Positions 11,321-22,675 of a DNA stretch of 64,000 nucleotides are shown piece by piece; the first letter of the stretch is position 1; each line of letters starts with the position of its first letter. A program made the translations under genes and the position numbers. The notes beneath the pieces are model-generated. The model worked only from the letters and a program-made list of their open reading frames with translations. It was not told the DNA's origin and made no database searches. Source of the DNA: Epiperipatus broadwayi (Eukaryota > Onychophora > Udeonychophora > Euonychophora > Peripatidae); assembly GCA_028023455.1 (NCBI GenBank), contig JAQFVV010006200.1, positions 4,317,860 to 4,381,859 of the forward strand, written 5' to 3'.

Positions 11321-13145
11321 GTGATGCCGTAACATGTTTACTGTATTTACTTTACAAGAGAATGCTATCTATAGAAGTAAAAGTAAACAGTATAAGTTTT
11401 ACATCTATTGGTGTCTGATATCTCTTCCATCAGTGATGGCAATTGAATTACATAGTTTTTTTATTTATTATGATAAGCATAACAATATTTAGTTATCTGG
11501 AAAAAATCTGAATCTGAACCGTATGATGAGTATGGTAGGCTAATATATTTTATTTATTCTGATGTTATCACTCATGTGTCAGGGAAAAGCATATCATTTT
11601 AATATATATTTCTACACATACAAATAATGGTTATTCTAATTTAATAATTGGTTAAGACTTAAAAAACATTCTGCTAAATTAAACCTAAAATTTATAGACA
11701 ATTAACACAAACCATCTCATTGTTTCTTAACTAAATTAAAAATATCACTATAGAAAGCAGGAAATGACACGTTTATTTTTACTCACATTAAAAAACGTAT
11801 ATTATTTGATTCTAAAGATAACTTATTATGACAAGTTTAATAATGATATAATTTTATATAGATTAAAAGTTCTGGCAAACAGGAAATTAGAATTTTGTAT
11901 ATTTCTATAATTTCCCCTATTATTTATTTTATCTCTAGGATAATTATTTCAAAAACAAAAAACCTCAACCAATGTAGTTTCACATTGCATTCACTAGATG
12001 TGAAAATAATATAATTTACAAACCCAAATATTTTAAAATAATACTAATAACTTATTTAAATTATTAGATATATGAATTAATCCTAATGTGTATTAAGATA
12101 TATGTCTAAAAGTTTGAGATAATTAATTAAGAATAGTGAGATATACAAATCAAGTAAAAGTTGCAACAAAATGATTAAGTGTAATCAAATGAAACATACA
12201 ATAATATGGGGGTGATGGTGAAATAGTGGCAAATAATTTTTTTGAAAAAGGATATTCAATTGTTTAATTAAAGTCAAAGGTTCCCAGAATCTTAGGATAT
12301 TGAAATTTTTCTGCTTAGTTCTATTTGGTCACTGATACCTATAGTATAATAATATTGAAAACTTTGTAATGATGACCAGTGTCTACATTTCTAGATAAGT
12401 TGATTGAGGTTTATTATTACCATCTGGATTTCTATCATCAGATAAAATGGATTAGACTGTTAAATTTACCTCATCATTTCATCTGTGTTGATCTTGTTGG
12501 AAAACTATTTTCTTCCTGGCATAGAGATTCAACTTGAAGGTCAATATAAACTTCAATAGTGAATTCAAAACATATATTTTGGATTCTCAGATACTCTTTA
12601 AGACATCTTCATTTTTCTTGACATGTAGATCTGTTGATTATCTTATTCCAATAACATTTTTAACTGCTTATTCTTAATAGTTAATAGTTGCTGATTGCTG
12701 ACTAGATTTGTAATTGTCAGTCTTAATACAGTCAAATACTTCTAATAGCCAATTACAATTTTAAATTATGGTATTGTTAATCAATTAAGGATCTGGTGGA
12801 CTAACTAATCAAAAGCTATATCAAGTACTCCATCAACAGCTTTTTTTATTGTTTACACAGAGATCTCTGCATTAGAGAGGAACTTCGTCAGATCTTAGCT
12901 CGTCTTATCAGAGCTAAGTAAAAACTTAAACTTTATTATATTACAGGTACAATTCTATAAATGTGATTATCTAAAATTTAGCAACTTTTAACATCTGGAT
13001 AAACTTAAGAGGGAGCCATTTAAATTTTTATAACTTTCAAATTTTTATTATTTTAGTATGAGATAAAAGTTTCTTAAATAACATTAAAAAAAAACTGTGA
13101 ATAAATTAATATAAATCACAATATCAATTGTAATGACAGTCATTA
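11321..13145. other. AT-rich unassigned DNA
   Basis: About 1.8 kb with no supportable gene. Minus-strand reading of 12300-12900 gives scattered protein-like stretches but no diagnostic motif and many stops. A small 'agatcttagctcg...gagctaag' inverted word lies at 12890-12920. Confidence 0.45.
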
Positions 13146-13149
13146 TATT

Positions 13150-13235
13150 CTTTTTTTTAATGAAAAAACTTGATTTACAAACAACAATTAACATTTCAGC
13201 AGAACCACATTAATCATTCTTAGAATTAACTTCAA
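13150..13235 (-). repeat. Decayed Penelope-like terminal motif
   Basis: On the minus strand the sequence reads ...GGTTCTGCTGAAATGTTAATTGTTGTTTGTAA... (split across 13205-13160). It closely parallels the plus-strand motif at 16528-16560 (TTGAAATGTTAAG, TGTTGTTTGTGAATAAAG). The CTGAAGA box expected upstream is not intact here. I read it as a decayed member of the same family. Confidence 0.4.
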
Positions 13236-13611
13236 AGAAATTACATAGAAAAATTTTAAAATGAAGATGATAAATCATACTTACATAAATAAATCCAAAA
13301 ATATTTTTAATTTGGGTAATTGTTATTAGATGTTATTATTTATTTGTTTTTCAATATTATATAGAAGTTTTTTATGTGTTGAAATTGTTATTTAAAAGTT
13401 AAATATATATTAGATAACAATTTATGAATTGGTATGGACATGCTTATGTGAATACACATTTGGGTTTATTAATTTTGATTATTTTTGTGTGTGTATATAT
13501 ATATATTGAAATGAATAGTCTATAATTCATTTCAATAAACAAAAATAAATAATTTGTTATCTAAGCAAAATGATATGCAAATTTAGTTTTTAAAAAAAGA
13601 ACTAAAATGAG

Positions 13612-13790
13612 ATTAAAACAGGCAAAACTCTCCATATAGTATTGCCACTCAGTGCAAGCCAGAGTAATCAATGAATGCTTGCACTGGGTGGTAATACTGT
13701 ATGGAGAGTTTTGCCTGTTTTAATAACAGTTATATGCAAATATAAGAAATGGTGATTATGTGATGTTTATTGGCTTAAAATGAGATTCAA
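13612..13790. repeat. R4-type hairpin
   Basis: The R4 terminal block is present as a foldback: 'ggcaaaactctccatatagta' at 13620-13640 and its complement at 13706-13730, with complementary 'gtgcaagccag' and 'gcttgcactg' words around a short loop near 13675. Arms are about 50-58 bp. Downstream is the R4 end word 'ggtgattatgtgatgttta'. No hammerhead core is in this piece. Confidence 0.8.
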
Positions 13791-14269
13791 GAGGAAACTG
13801 TCTTGATATAAGATCAGTTTTTTTTTCTTTTAATTAGAAGGAATATTATTTCATTCAAATTCCAAGATTGAGTATGCCTTGTGAATAAAAGAGAAGAACA
13901 CTACTAGATTAGCTAGATCTAATCTGGAACACTTTTGAATCATATTTGAATAATTCTGGCTGAAATGAAGAAATAGGCTTATTAAAAGACAGCTAAAAAT
14001 TACAAGACTATAATTTCATCCAAATGGTCTTAATATTTCTTAGAAAAGGTGTAAATGATAATTATTTTGTTTTGGTGAGTTTTATATTTAAAGTCTGATT
14101 TGCACTTTATTTTAACTAATCTGAATTTGTAAATAAGTCTTGTTATCAGGTAGTATTTTAAAAGAAACTTTTAATTAAAAAAAGAAATGAAATGAATTTG
14201 TAATAGCTTTTCTTTACTTGTTAAAATTATTTTTTAATATATATATGTTAAAACGAAGATTTGCACGGG

Positions 14270-14615
14270 TTAAATATATAAAATGCATATTTTGCGGGTT
14301 CATCCGTGTTAAAAACTTTTAATATTAATATACTGACGTTTCGACTTGGTCACACAAGCCATCCACAGAGTTATAAAAGGTAGAAAGACGGTTGTAGAGG
14401 CGCTACAACCACTGATTTGAATAAAATGTTAAAATTCCACCAATAGCTAAAAATGTTAAATTTAGGAATGTTTTTTTTAAAAAATCTTTCCAAATAGGAG
14501 GAAGTTTACATGTATCATCTCGTTTATTGTGTGACCAAGTCGAAACGTCAGTATATTAATATTAAAAGTTTTTAACACGGATGAACCCGCAAAATGTGCA
14601 TTTTATATATATGTC
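14270..14615. repeat. Foldback built from a Penelope-like GAAACGTC terminal motif
   Basis: Arm 1 (about 14274-14357) and arm 2 (about 14528-14611) are near-perfect reverse complements over about 84 bp, with a 170-bp spacer. Each arm contains GAAACGTC preceded by CCAAGTC (arm 2, plus: GAAACGTC at 14542-14549). In arm 1, read on the minus strand, GATGGCTTG (14364-14356) pairs across to CCAAG, forming a stem just before GAAAC, as in a hammerhead; the box is degenerate (TGGATGG). The spacer has its own small palindrome (GTTGTAG/CTACAAC near 14391-14408). Confidence 0.7.
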
Positions 14616-14889
14616 CAGCTTATGAATTTGAGATAATTTATTAATAAGAGAAAAAAGTAAAGAAATAATGACCGTGTGAATGCAATGCACACATACAAAT
14701 TGCCTAAGTCATAATAAATAATCATAGTTAACATATAATTATTTCCATTAGTCTCATTTGTTCAGTAGTTAAACTTATATTTGATTATTGAAAATTGGAT
14801 TTTCTGAAGATGGATTTATATATGTGCAGTTGTTTGTTCGATATTTAATAGATTACATATGATCACATTCATATGGGAAAAACATTTCT

Positions 14890-15120
14890 ATCAGTTTAAT
14901 CAGTTAGGGATTGATCTCAGAACAAGTCATCTTTCTAAAAATTGTATTAGTATTAAATTAAGTTTAGGATCAAAAAGCCACTCCTTATAATTATTGGATA
15001 GAAGGTTTATTCAGTTAGTGTTAGGACCAAATGATCATCTCTTTACAGTTATTATTTAATAAGTGGTTATGTTTAAGGATAGGATCTAAAAAAACAATTC
15101 CTTATGATTATTAATATAAT
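14890..15120 (+). repeat. Degenerate tandem repeat, about 57-bp unit
   Basis: Four related blocks begin with a GGAT/GGACC-like word: near 14912 ('gatctcagaacaagtcatct'), 14968 ('ggatcaaaaagccactcc'), 15023 ('ggaccaaatgatcatctc') and 15085 ('ggatctaaaaaaacaattcc'). Each is followed by a 'ttataattatt'-type AT stretch. Spacings are about 56, 55 and 62 bp. Units are strongly diverged. Confidence 0.5.
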
Positions 15121-15163
15121 CTATGTTCTTTATTACTTTTTACAATGCTTTTTTTTTACAACC

Positions 15164-15212
15164 CACTATTGACGGTTTCAATTGTCTCAACAAACTTCTT
15201 CAGAACTTCTAT
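15164..15212 (-). ncRNA. Hammerhead-like motif of Penelope-like type
   Basis: On the minus strand CTGAAGA (N7 = A) is at 15203-15197. Stem II forms six pairs with one bulge around loop TGAG (AGTT-T-GT with ACAATT), and GAAA is at 15179-15176. A CCGTC segment gives a GTC triplet, with cleavage before AATAG (15170-15166). Core positions are all canonical. Stem III is too short to form inside one molecule, as reported for Penelope-element hammerheads, and stem I is weak (about 3 pairs). An AATAAAG word follows at about 15133-15127. Confidence 0.45.
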
Positions 15213-15799
15213 TTCCAAATTTTAACTTTTATGATTATTATAATAAAGATAGCATTCATTGGTTTCTGTCTCATATAGAACATATGTATGTGTAAGTACT
15301 AGGAGACATGCAAGTTAAAGAAATGTTATATTTATGAATTCATACACACGTAGAATTATATTTAAATTATTGAAGACAGGGTTAGAGGTACCACAAATGT
15401 GACATTATCTATGAATATACTGATACTATGATGTATAAAGATTAAAGAATTTTGTTAAATAAATAAATTGCATATTAATTAATGATTTTACTTTGTAAAT
15501 AAATTATTGTTATATGATTTGTTAATTTTATTAAAGAAAGTAAGTTGTATGTCAATTAATACATACACTTGTAAATAAATTATTATTACATGATTTGTTA
15601 CTTTTTTATGTAAGATTGCATGGTCTATCATCATTCTCTTATGTTTTCTGTCATTTAGCTCAGCATTAGAAATGGGGCTGTGTAATGGTTACATTATTAT
15701 ATTGGATAAATACTATTTTAAATATACATGCGTTAGTTTATTTTTTAATCCTTAAAGCCAGGAGGCACCCATATAATTTATATAAATAAATAAAATATA

Positions 15800-16335
15800 A
15801 AGTTGTAATTAATAATTTGTAAAGCTCTTACTTAAGTAATATATATTAAGGCTATAACCTTAAGACTATGTGCCTAAATGCGATAGTAGGGACCTCTACA
15901 AATCTTAACACAAGATTAATGACTTTAAAAGACAAGAGTGGACACACTTATCTTTGACCTAATTTCTAATTATATAGGTGAATCTAAAGCATTTTGATTT
16001 GAGAGTGTGAAGCCATTAACTATTTCACTGATTAAGTCCACAATTTCAATACAACTAACATATGCAAAATCTTATGATTTACAACCGAGTCAGTGTGAAG
16101 CTCTTATATATAGAAATCTTTTAAAGCAATTTAAAGTTGTAATTAAAAATTTATAAAGCACATACTCATTATATAAGTAATATATAATTATAAATTAGAT
16201 CTAAGATAAGAGTGGCCTCTTGTTTTTTAAAGTCATTAATCTTGTGTTAAGATTTGTAGAGGTCCATACTGTCACATTTAGGCACATAGTTTTAAGGTTA
16301 TAGCTTTAATATATATTACTTATAAATAAATAAAG
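15800..16335. repeat. R2 inverted-repeat element
   Basis: Arm 1 (about 15815-15950: 'aagtaatatatattaaggctataacc', 'tgtgcctaaatg', 'gggacctctacaaatcttaacacaag') is inverted at about 16205-16322 ('cttgtgttaagatttgtagaggtcc', 'catttaggcacatag', 'ggttatagctttaatatatattactt'). An internal direct echo of the 'aaagttgtaattaa...ttataaagc' end occurs at about 16133. No coding content. Two other R2 foldbacks are at 17050-17380 and 46922-47112. Confidence 0.85.
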
Positions 16336-16495
16336 AAAATGTAAAATTGTGAAATATACTAGTCTAACCATATTGATTAATAAATAAATTTAAATATGTT
16401 AATAGTTAAAAATAAAATTTTTGGATTTATTTATATAATTCTTGTTTATCATCTTTATTGTTCAATTTTGAAAATTTTCTTTGTAATTTTTTTTT

Positions 16496-16585
16496 ATATT
16501 TGATTCTGAAGATGGCTAATGGAATTTGGTTGAAATGTTAAGTGTTGTTTGTGAATAAAGTTCTTCCATTCAAAAGAAAAATGAA
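16496..16585 (+). repeat. Penelope-like terminal motif with polyadenylation-like signal
   Basis: CTGAAGA at 16506-16512 is followed after a 19-nt segment by GAAA at 16532-16535, then ATGTTAAG and an AATAAAG word at 16554-16560. This 'CTGAAGA ... GAAACGTTAAG ... AATAAA' arrangement resembles the hammerhead-like terminal region associated with Penelope-like elements. Here the expected C-G after GAAA reads TG. Stem II is poor. No GIY-YIG or reverse-transcriptase ORF is adjacent. Confidence 0.45.
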
Positions 16586-16779
16586 TATAGATGCTTGTCT
16601 TTGTAACTGAGTTTATGATTGACTGTAAATGCAAAAATAATATGAAAGTGATGGTCTTTTTTTAAAATAAAATTAAAATTGAGAAAAAAAAACATATTTA
16701 AGTAAATATCTAGTATTTGTTGGAATGTTTGTGGAGATGATATTTTAGTCATAATTATTTGTTTTTAAATGTTTTTAAA

Positions 16780-16955
16780 AAAATTCAAATTTTATTTAAA
16801 GTTTTTAAATACATTCAATTGTTAGTAGTAGCACACAGGTTAGGTATAACAATTCTAGTGGTATTATTTTCCTCTCTTCAAGTGTTGCTAACCTGACCAG
16901 CATGATAATTAGATCTGGACTTTTGATTTATGAATATTAAATTAAGATGATACTC
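16780..16955 (-). repeat. R3 SINE fragment
   Basis: Words 'aaagtttttaaatacattcaattg', 'cacacaggttag', 'ttattttcctctcttc', 'gctaacctgaccag' and 'tctggactttt' match, in the same order, the reversed arm of the SINE foldback at 20785-21040. The tRNA-like head is lost or too diverged to read. Confidence 0.65.
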
Positions 16956-17034
16956 TATTTACTAAATATTTAAATATATTTGAAAAGTTGAAATAAAGTT
17001 TAAATTTTTGTTAAAGACATTTAACAATTAATAT

Positions 17035-17400
17035 TAGATGTAGGAAATAGTTTAACATACAATTACTGTGATATTTACTAAGGCTGTAAACCTTAAGAAT
17101 ATGTGCATGAAAATGGACCTCTACAGGTTTTAACCACAAGCTTACACTTTGGAAGAAAAGAAGGGAATCCTTCTTTACTTCAGCCTACTTTCTATATAAA
17201 TAGGTGAGGCTGAAATGGTTAGATCTGAGAGCATGAAGATATTCAATATTTCACTGATTAAGTCCACAATTCCTATTACACATTAGTACTCATGAAATCT
17301 TTCGATTTACAGCAAGTCAATGAAAATATATTCTTAAGGTTTACAGCCTTAGTAAATATTACTTATGTAATCAATGTGTTCTTAAATAAATTTATAATTA
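17035..17400. repeat. R2 inverted-repeat element
   Basis: The terminal block 'atttactaaggctgtaaaccttaagaatatg' (17072-17104) is inverted at 17331-17363. The internal part 'gacctctacaggttttaaccacaagctt' matches the R2 copy at 46990-47050. Between the arms lies sequence related to 15950-16100 ('tgagagcatgaag', 'ttcactgattaagtccacaattcc'), so this and the 15.8-kb copy are full members with similar interiors. Confidence 0.8.
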
Positions 17401-17990
17401 CTGTGATGTAAATATCTATTTTTATTTTGTTTTTTTAAGAAATCATATAAGTGGGATCTGGGAGAATGTATAGTTCTTGAAACATAGAAATTACACAATA
17501 TATACCTTTTTTCACCAGTAAATTAAGCTCAAACAATGATCACAAAGGTATACAACAAATACATTTTGCAAAGCTTAGCTATTAATAAATTCAACTAATT
17601 TAAATCTTCAGCATCACTTTCTAAAGCCCCCTAATATTTAGATATCACTGTAATTATCAATTATTAAAGAATTAGCCTTATAAAATAATTAATATATATT
17701 TATTTTTTCAGTGATATATATTTTAATTAAAGTTAAAGATACAAATATTGTATAACTTCATAAATCATAATATTAGAATGCATTAAACTTAATGCATTTT
17801 TTTTATAAACAAAATATTTTAAATTAATATTAAACATTCAGCACAACTAACTCAAGGCTTAAATTGTATACTTAATTTTTCAAATAAATGATATTAGGTT
17901 TAATTAAAGTTTATGGCAAAATACTCAATGAGTCTGTGTTAAAAATTTGAGTGGTAAAAAACTGAAAAGTGTATTCACATATTTATGATA
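17401..17990. other. AT-rich unassigned DNA
   Basis: No ORF, RNA gene or recognised repeat. A short palindrome 'aatgcattaaacttaatgcatt' lies at about 17777-17799. Confidence 0.5.
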
Positions 17991-17994
17991 ATTA

Positions 17995-18780
17995 ATTGAA
18001 GAGAAGATGAATAGAGTGACAGATTCAGAATCGAACAGAGCAATCAAAAGATTAAAAAAGCCCACACAAGAATAATGAATGGCTTTGCAACTGAAACATT
18101 AATAGTTATGAGAAGAAACACAAGAGATAAAATTATAAATAATGATGCTTCCAGAGGAATGGAAGAATGTGAAAATTAGATTATTATATAAGCAAAGAAA
18201 AAAGATTTTAAATTATTAAGTAAATACAAAGCAATAGCACTAACATCTGTCATGGGTATGGTATTAGATAATGTTAGGACTTGAACAGAAGAACAACAAA
18301 TCTGTGATGAGTTTCAGAATGGGCTTCATTTAGGGAGTTGATTGGGAAATAGTGTTTACGTGGTTTTTCTGCTGACTACAGCATTTTAAAATAAATATAA
18401 AAGAATGCTTAAAATAGAGTGATTAGAAACAGGTTATAGGAAAATTTTAAAATATAGGAATAGATTTTGGTATTATTAAACAAGCATCTGTTATAAAGAT
18501 ATTTTTTAAAAAATTTAAATGGGGGATATAATCTCATTGAAAAATTGAAGATGAAAGAGAATTGTTCATTGTTACTTTTACTATTTAGTTTGTTTCTGAA
18601 AGAATATGAGTTTAAGGCAAAAAAATTAGAGACAGGTAAAGAGATTTTCTTAATGGAAACCAAACTTTCATTGGACATAAAGTGAATTTTTTTTTTGCCA
18701 ATGTTATAAAGAATATAGAGTTATTATCAGAAAAATGCATAGGGATATTAAGAAATTTAAAATTTAAATGTAAATAATAA
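17995..18780 (+). pseudogene. Decayed non-LTR retrotransposon reverse transcriptase
   Basis: Conceptual translation shows LPEEWKNVKIRLLYK from 18148. After a one-base frame change in an A run near 18199-18204 comes DFKLLSKYKAIALTSVMG, matching the 'PxxW...Y(R)PIALTS' region of LINE reverse transcriptases. Further on, in the same frame with stops, are EEQQ...DEFQNG and NSVYVVFLL (RT blocks 2-3), then LLLFSLFLKEYEFK near 18565-18615 and LLSEKCIGILRNLKFKCK near 18722-18775, which fit the 'SPLLFSLF' and post-YADD parts. The catalytic YADD is not readable. Stops and frameshifts show it is dead. The clade is uncertain (jockey, CR1 or I-like). Upstream and downstream purine-rich DNA may be more of the same element. 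Confidence 0.7.
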
Positions 18781-18839
18781 TAATAAATGGAAGAGTGTAA
18801 GACTTGAAAATGAAAAATATTGGTGTTGGAAAATATCGC

Positions 18840-19180
18840 TAACAAACGGCACAGTTTTTCCGTGCGCAGCATTGGAGAAACAGCACCACATAGTGGGCTA
18901 GATTGCTGGTAGCAGACGATGTAAGCTAGATGTGTTTACCTATGGCTATCAGTGCCACCAAGTGGGCAATACTGCTGGCAGCTAGTTGGCATAAGGCTCC
19001 TGTGGGTACGCATGTTGAACAGCGCCACCTATCGGCTGGAACTTGCATCACTGCATTTGGACCCCTACTCTGAATACTTCTGTGGTTGATACAGAAATTT
19101 CTCACTTGCAAGCTTCGGGCCGGTTGTTGATAGCGGCACTGCACCATCTACCAGTGGTAGTACAGTCTCTCCATAACTAC
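18840..19180. repeat. GC-rich island of degenerate tandem repeats
   Basis: This roughly 340-bp block is about half G+C, far above the surrounding AT-rich DNA. It repeats a CAGYGCCACC-type word: 'acagcaccacatagtgggc' near 18883, 'cagtgccaccaagtgggc' near 18950, 'cagcgccacctatcgg' near 19020 and 'cggcactgcaccatctacc' near 19135. These are followed by 'gctggtagcag' or 'gctggcagc' words at a spacing of about 66 bp for the first three. The ORFs over it (minus 18926-19147, plus 19043-19276) are composition effects. It could be a decayed satellite or part of a transposon. Confidence 0.5.
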
Positions 19181-19279
19181 CATATATTAAAAAAAAAACT
19201 ATACAGACAACTGGAAAATAGAGTTGACACATCAAGCAAAAAATATATAAATAATAGAAATAATAAAAATGTCTGACTT

Positions 19280-20784
19280 AATTTTTTATATTATAAAATA
19301 TAAATTATGTAGAATAGTTTAGAAATGAATGGTGATAACTTTTATAATACTGGTAAGTGAGGCACTTTGAACTCACCAGAGAACTAAAAATTGTTTTGAT
19401 AGAATTCAAAAGAAACTAATAGAAATGAATTGGATGATGACTTGTGGACAACAAATAAGATAATTTGGTAAAATGAAATGAACATTTTTTAAATTTAAGC
19501 TAATATTAAAAGCAAATTAAAAATGTTTAGATCAATAAAAATAAGGTTATGTGCATAAAACAATAAACATGATGGACTAGACCATTATGCAAATTTAATA
19601 AATAAAATTTTTATTTCTATTATTATATAAGAAGTGGAATATTGTGTATTAATAATTATGAGAATGTGGGAAAGAATAGATAAGTTGGTCAGACAATAAA
19701 AATCAAATTATAAAAAATGAATAATAAAATAATTTAAAGTTATGCAAAAATGATATAAATATATGAAAATATATATAATAGCATTAGGGAAATGTTGCTG
19801 TTATCTGAGAATTAAAACAGGAATCTTAGATATAAAAGAAAAAAGAAAAATGGGATAAGAATTTGAATTGTCAGCATGGTTAAAGTGGAAAAGGAAGAAA
19901 AACTATAGAATATCTATTTTTTGAATATATGTTGTTGAACAAGGAAAGAAAAATGTATGTTAAAAAGGAAAACAGATATATGAGAAGAAATTAGAAATAT
20001 TGTAACATTTGTTATTAAAATAGAATAAAAATGTCATATTATAATAACAGTAAATTAGAAAGGGATAATTATTGCAGAGCAATACATAGATTTAGAGAAG
20101 TATGAGAAGATATCCCAAGCCAGGAAATACTTAATTTGGTTAACAGTCTGTTTAGGAATTTCTGATTTCATCTAGAGAGAATTTATTTTACATAATACTA
20201 ACAATAAATTGACATGGGCATAAATGTATTATGAAAATAAAAAGAAAACTATTAAATTATATTTTTGGTAGAAATGAAAAAGATTTAAAATTGAAATAAA
20301 AGTATAGAGCTTAAAATTCTCACCAAATCTTTTCCAAGCATTACAGATTACAGTATAATATTTCTTTGCCAATCATATTTTTCATAAGGTTTGTTTTATC
20401 CACAAATCTTGTTGCATACATGTTCATGATTGTTTACATACCAGAATTTAATCTCAAACTTCTGTTCTATTTATAGGTCCTATAAAGACCTATATATACC
20501 TGTGCTGCAATAAATAGTTTACTGGTTACTAAAAAATATCTTTAATTGCCCTTTAAGGACTCCAAAGAATTGAATAAGGCAAATTCCTAATAACCACTTC
20601 ATGTGACTTTGTTTTTTAATTGTTATAGGTATGTGATAGATTGTTTATTAAAACATGTGCTCCCATATGTTGAATTGACTGCTCTTGCCTCTGAATAAGA
20701 AATATCATGATTTTAGATGACTTATAGTTTTTAATTAAGGTGTCATTTGGAATTTTTGAACTCAAGTTGAATATAATAAAGAGC
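19280..20784. other. Purine-rich AT DNA, possible LINE remnant
   Basis: The plus strand is A/G-rich for about 1 kb, like the flanks of the reverse-transcriptase relic just upstream. No reverse-transcriptase or endonuclease motif survives that I can read. No other feature is seen. Confidence 0.4.
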
Positions 20785-21305
20785 AAATACTGTTTCCATC
20801 ATCTAGTATTGAGTGTTAAATGTCTTTAGAAAAATTACTCTTCATTTAAATTTTCAAGGTACATTTAACTGTAAGTAATAATACACAGTTTATTATATGC
20901 ACAACATTTAGAGAGGTATTAGTCTCCTCTCTTCTGAAGGCATTTCTGGCCTGACCAGTGATAGTACTAGCATGAGAATTGAACCTGGACTCTTAAATTC
21001 TTGAATATTGAGTTTTAAGGTTACACTTTAATCAACTTTGGCAGGATGGCTCAGTTGGTTAGAGTGCCACTTTAAAATTCAATATTCAAAATCTAAGAGT
21101 CCAGGTTTTATTCCACACTAGTAGTGTCACTGATCAGCCTAGAAACACCGGAAGAAGAGAGGAGAATAATACTTCTTGAAACATTGTGCATATACTAACC
21201 TGTGTGCTATCCCTAACAGTTGAATGTACTTTGAAAATTTAAATAAAGTTTAATTTTTCTAAAGACATTCAATGCTCAATACTAGATAATGAAAATAGTC
21301 CAATA
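20785..21305. repeat. R3 tRNA-derived SINE as a head-to-head foldback
   Basis: Two R3 copies meet head to head near 21037. Arm 1 (20789-21035) is the reverse complement of arm 2 (21040-21300). Arm 2 begins with a tRNA-like head: 'ggatggctcagttgg' (A-box like) at 21044-21058 and a degenerate B-box (GGTTTTATTCC) near 21106. In arm 1 the same B-box is better preserved, GGTTCAATTC on the minus strand. The bodies share 'gaagagaggag', 'cattgtgcatat', 'gttgaatgtac' and a tail of 'taaagacattcaat...gaaaatagtccaa'. R3 fragments also lie at 16.8 kb and 48.3 kb. Confidence 0.8.
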
Positions 21306-22560
21306 TATAAATACAACTAAAATGGGTAATGTTTTCTTATATCCTGGAAATTGTAAAGCCATCAACTAAGTCAGTGGATTGTTATTGAGGGTGGTGAATG
21401 TTAAAAATTATTGATTTATAGACATAGATTGTCATTTGATGATGTCTGTTTATTTAGTCACCAAAATTTTTGATTATTTTCAAGCAAAATCACATACTAT
21501 GTAAAGATAGAAAAAAAGGATAAAAAGGCAATTGATTTTAAGAATGTGTACACACTTTAGAATAAAGGCACAAGTGTTGAAAATACAAGTAAAGTGAGAT
21601 TTATTATAAAAAAATTGGAAAATCAATATTGTTAAATATTTATGATATATCATAAAGAATGATAAGTATAGTTATTTAACTTAATGAAAAATATCTATTA
21701 TAAATACTTCAAGTTTATCCTCAATAATTTCGCAATCTGGTGAAGAAATAATAGATTTTTATATAGATATATAGAATGAGAGAAAGGAATATTTTACAGT
21801 TAATGACAATATTATTTCTAGAAATGAAAAATGATTAAAAGATTACATTGTGAACAAATTTGGATATTAAGACAGAAATAAGAAGCATAGAAGTGTGAAA
21901 TTCGCAAAAAGAAAAAAAATATTATTATAAGTTGTTTTTCGAGAAAAGTCCATGGAAGAAATGGACATGGAAGCATTTAAATAAAAATACAGCAAAATTG
22001 GATTATATTTTAATTAAAATTGAAATATACTTAGTAAATTTATCAGTGGGAATAACCATTAATTAATGAGATGTTAGATTATGTGTAAACGCAAAGTTAG
22101 ACAAAAGCGATTAAAAACAACAATATTAACAGTTGATATTCTTTATCTTTAGAAACATTACAATAAATTTAAGTTAGAACTTGCAAATCATTTTAATATT
22201 TTAAATAGTTTACACTTAAGTTTAATAAAAAATATAAGTGGTATTTTACAAAGGATTACTGCTACAGAAGTAGCAGTCCAAAAAACAGGAACCCACCAAT
22301 GAAATAGAACAAAGGAATGTATGAGAAAAGAAATACAAAATATTTAAAAAACACTAAAAAAAGAATTAGTGATTATTAAAGAAATGTAATTAAGAACTGA
22401 CAAACAAAGCTATCTAAGCAATCAAGAATACTATCATTGGTTAATTAGGCATGCATCTAGAGCACACATCTGAGTGATAAGTGTAGTATTTGCCTTTAGG
22501 ATTTATAAATTAATTGTTTTGTTAAAAATAACTGATTATTTCTTATTGTTGGGATCTAAA
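21306..22560. other. AT-rich unassigned DNA
   Basis: No gene is supported. The block at about 22255-22400 has a coding-like purine bias and may be a remnant of the LINE whose reverse-transcriptase segment lies at 22925-23090, but no motif can be read. Confidence 0.4.
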
Positions 22561-22563
22561 ATC

Positions 22564-22675
22564 AAGCGTTGGTGGCCGAGTGGTTAGGATAGCTGCCTTA
22601 CAAGCAGTTACCCCAGGGTTTGCTTGCCGGCTGACGCTTTGACACATTAAAAAAATAAATAAATAAATAAATAAA
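22564..22675 (+). repeat. SINE with tRNA-Val(UAC)-like head and (AAAT)n tail
   Basis: Bases 22564-22640 fold as a tRNA: acceptor arms AGCGTTG and TGACGCT, A-box TGGCCGAGTGG, anticodon stem CTGC/GCAG with loop CTTACAA (anticodon position TAC), and a degraded B-box. A tail of 'gacacattaaaaaaataaataaataa' follows. Related copies with the same 'GCTGATRCTATGACAYAT' tail start are at 37872-37980 and 50933-51073, both inverted. The repeated family, the tail and the damaged B-box argue for a SINE rather than a functional tRNA gene. Confidence 0.75.

Noticed and set aside
12430-12470. CTGATGA box on the minus strand followed closely by GAAAT (near 12442-12425)
   Set aside because: Only a single T-A separates the box from GAAA, leaving no stem II; flanks do not pair. 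Chance match.
12300-12900. Penelope-like reverse transcriptase on the minus strand
   Set aside because: A few suggestive residues only, many stops and no catalytic or GIY-YIG motif.
22564-22640. Functional tRNA-Val gene
   Set aside because: Cloverleaf is good but the B-box is degraded and the 3' extension and tail are shared with two other copies; it is a SINE head.
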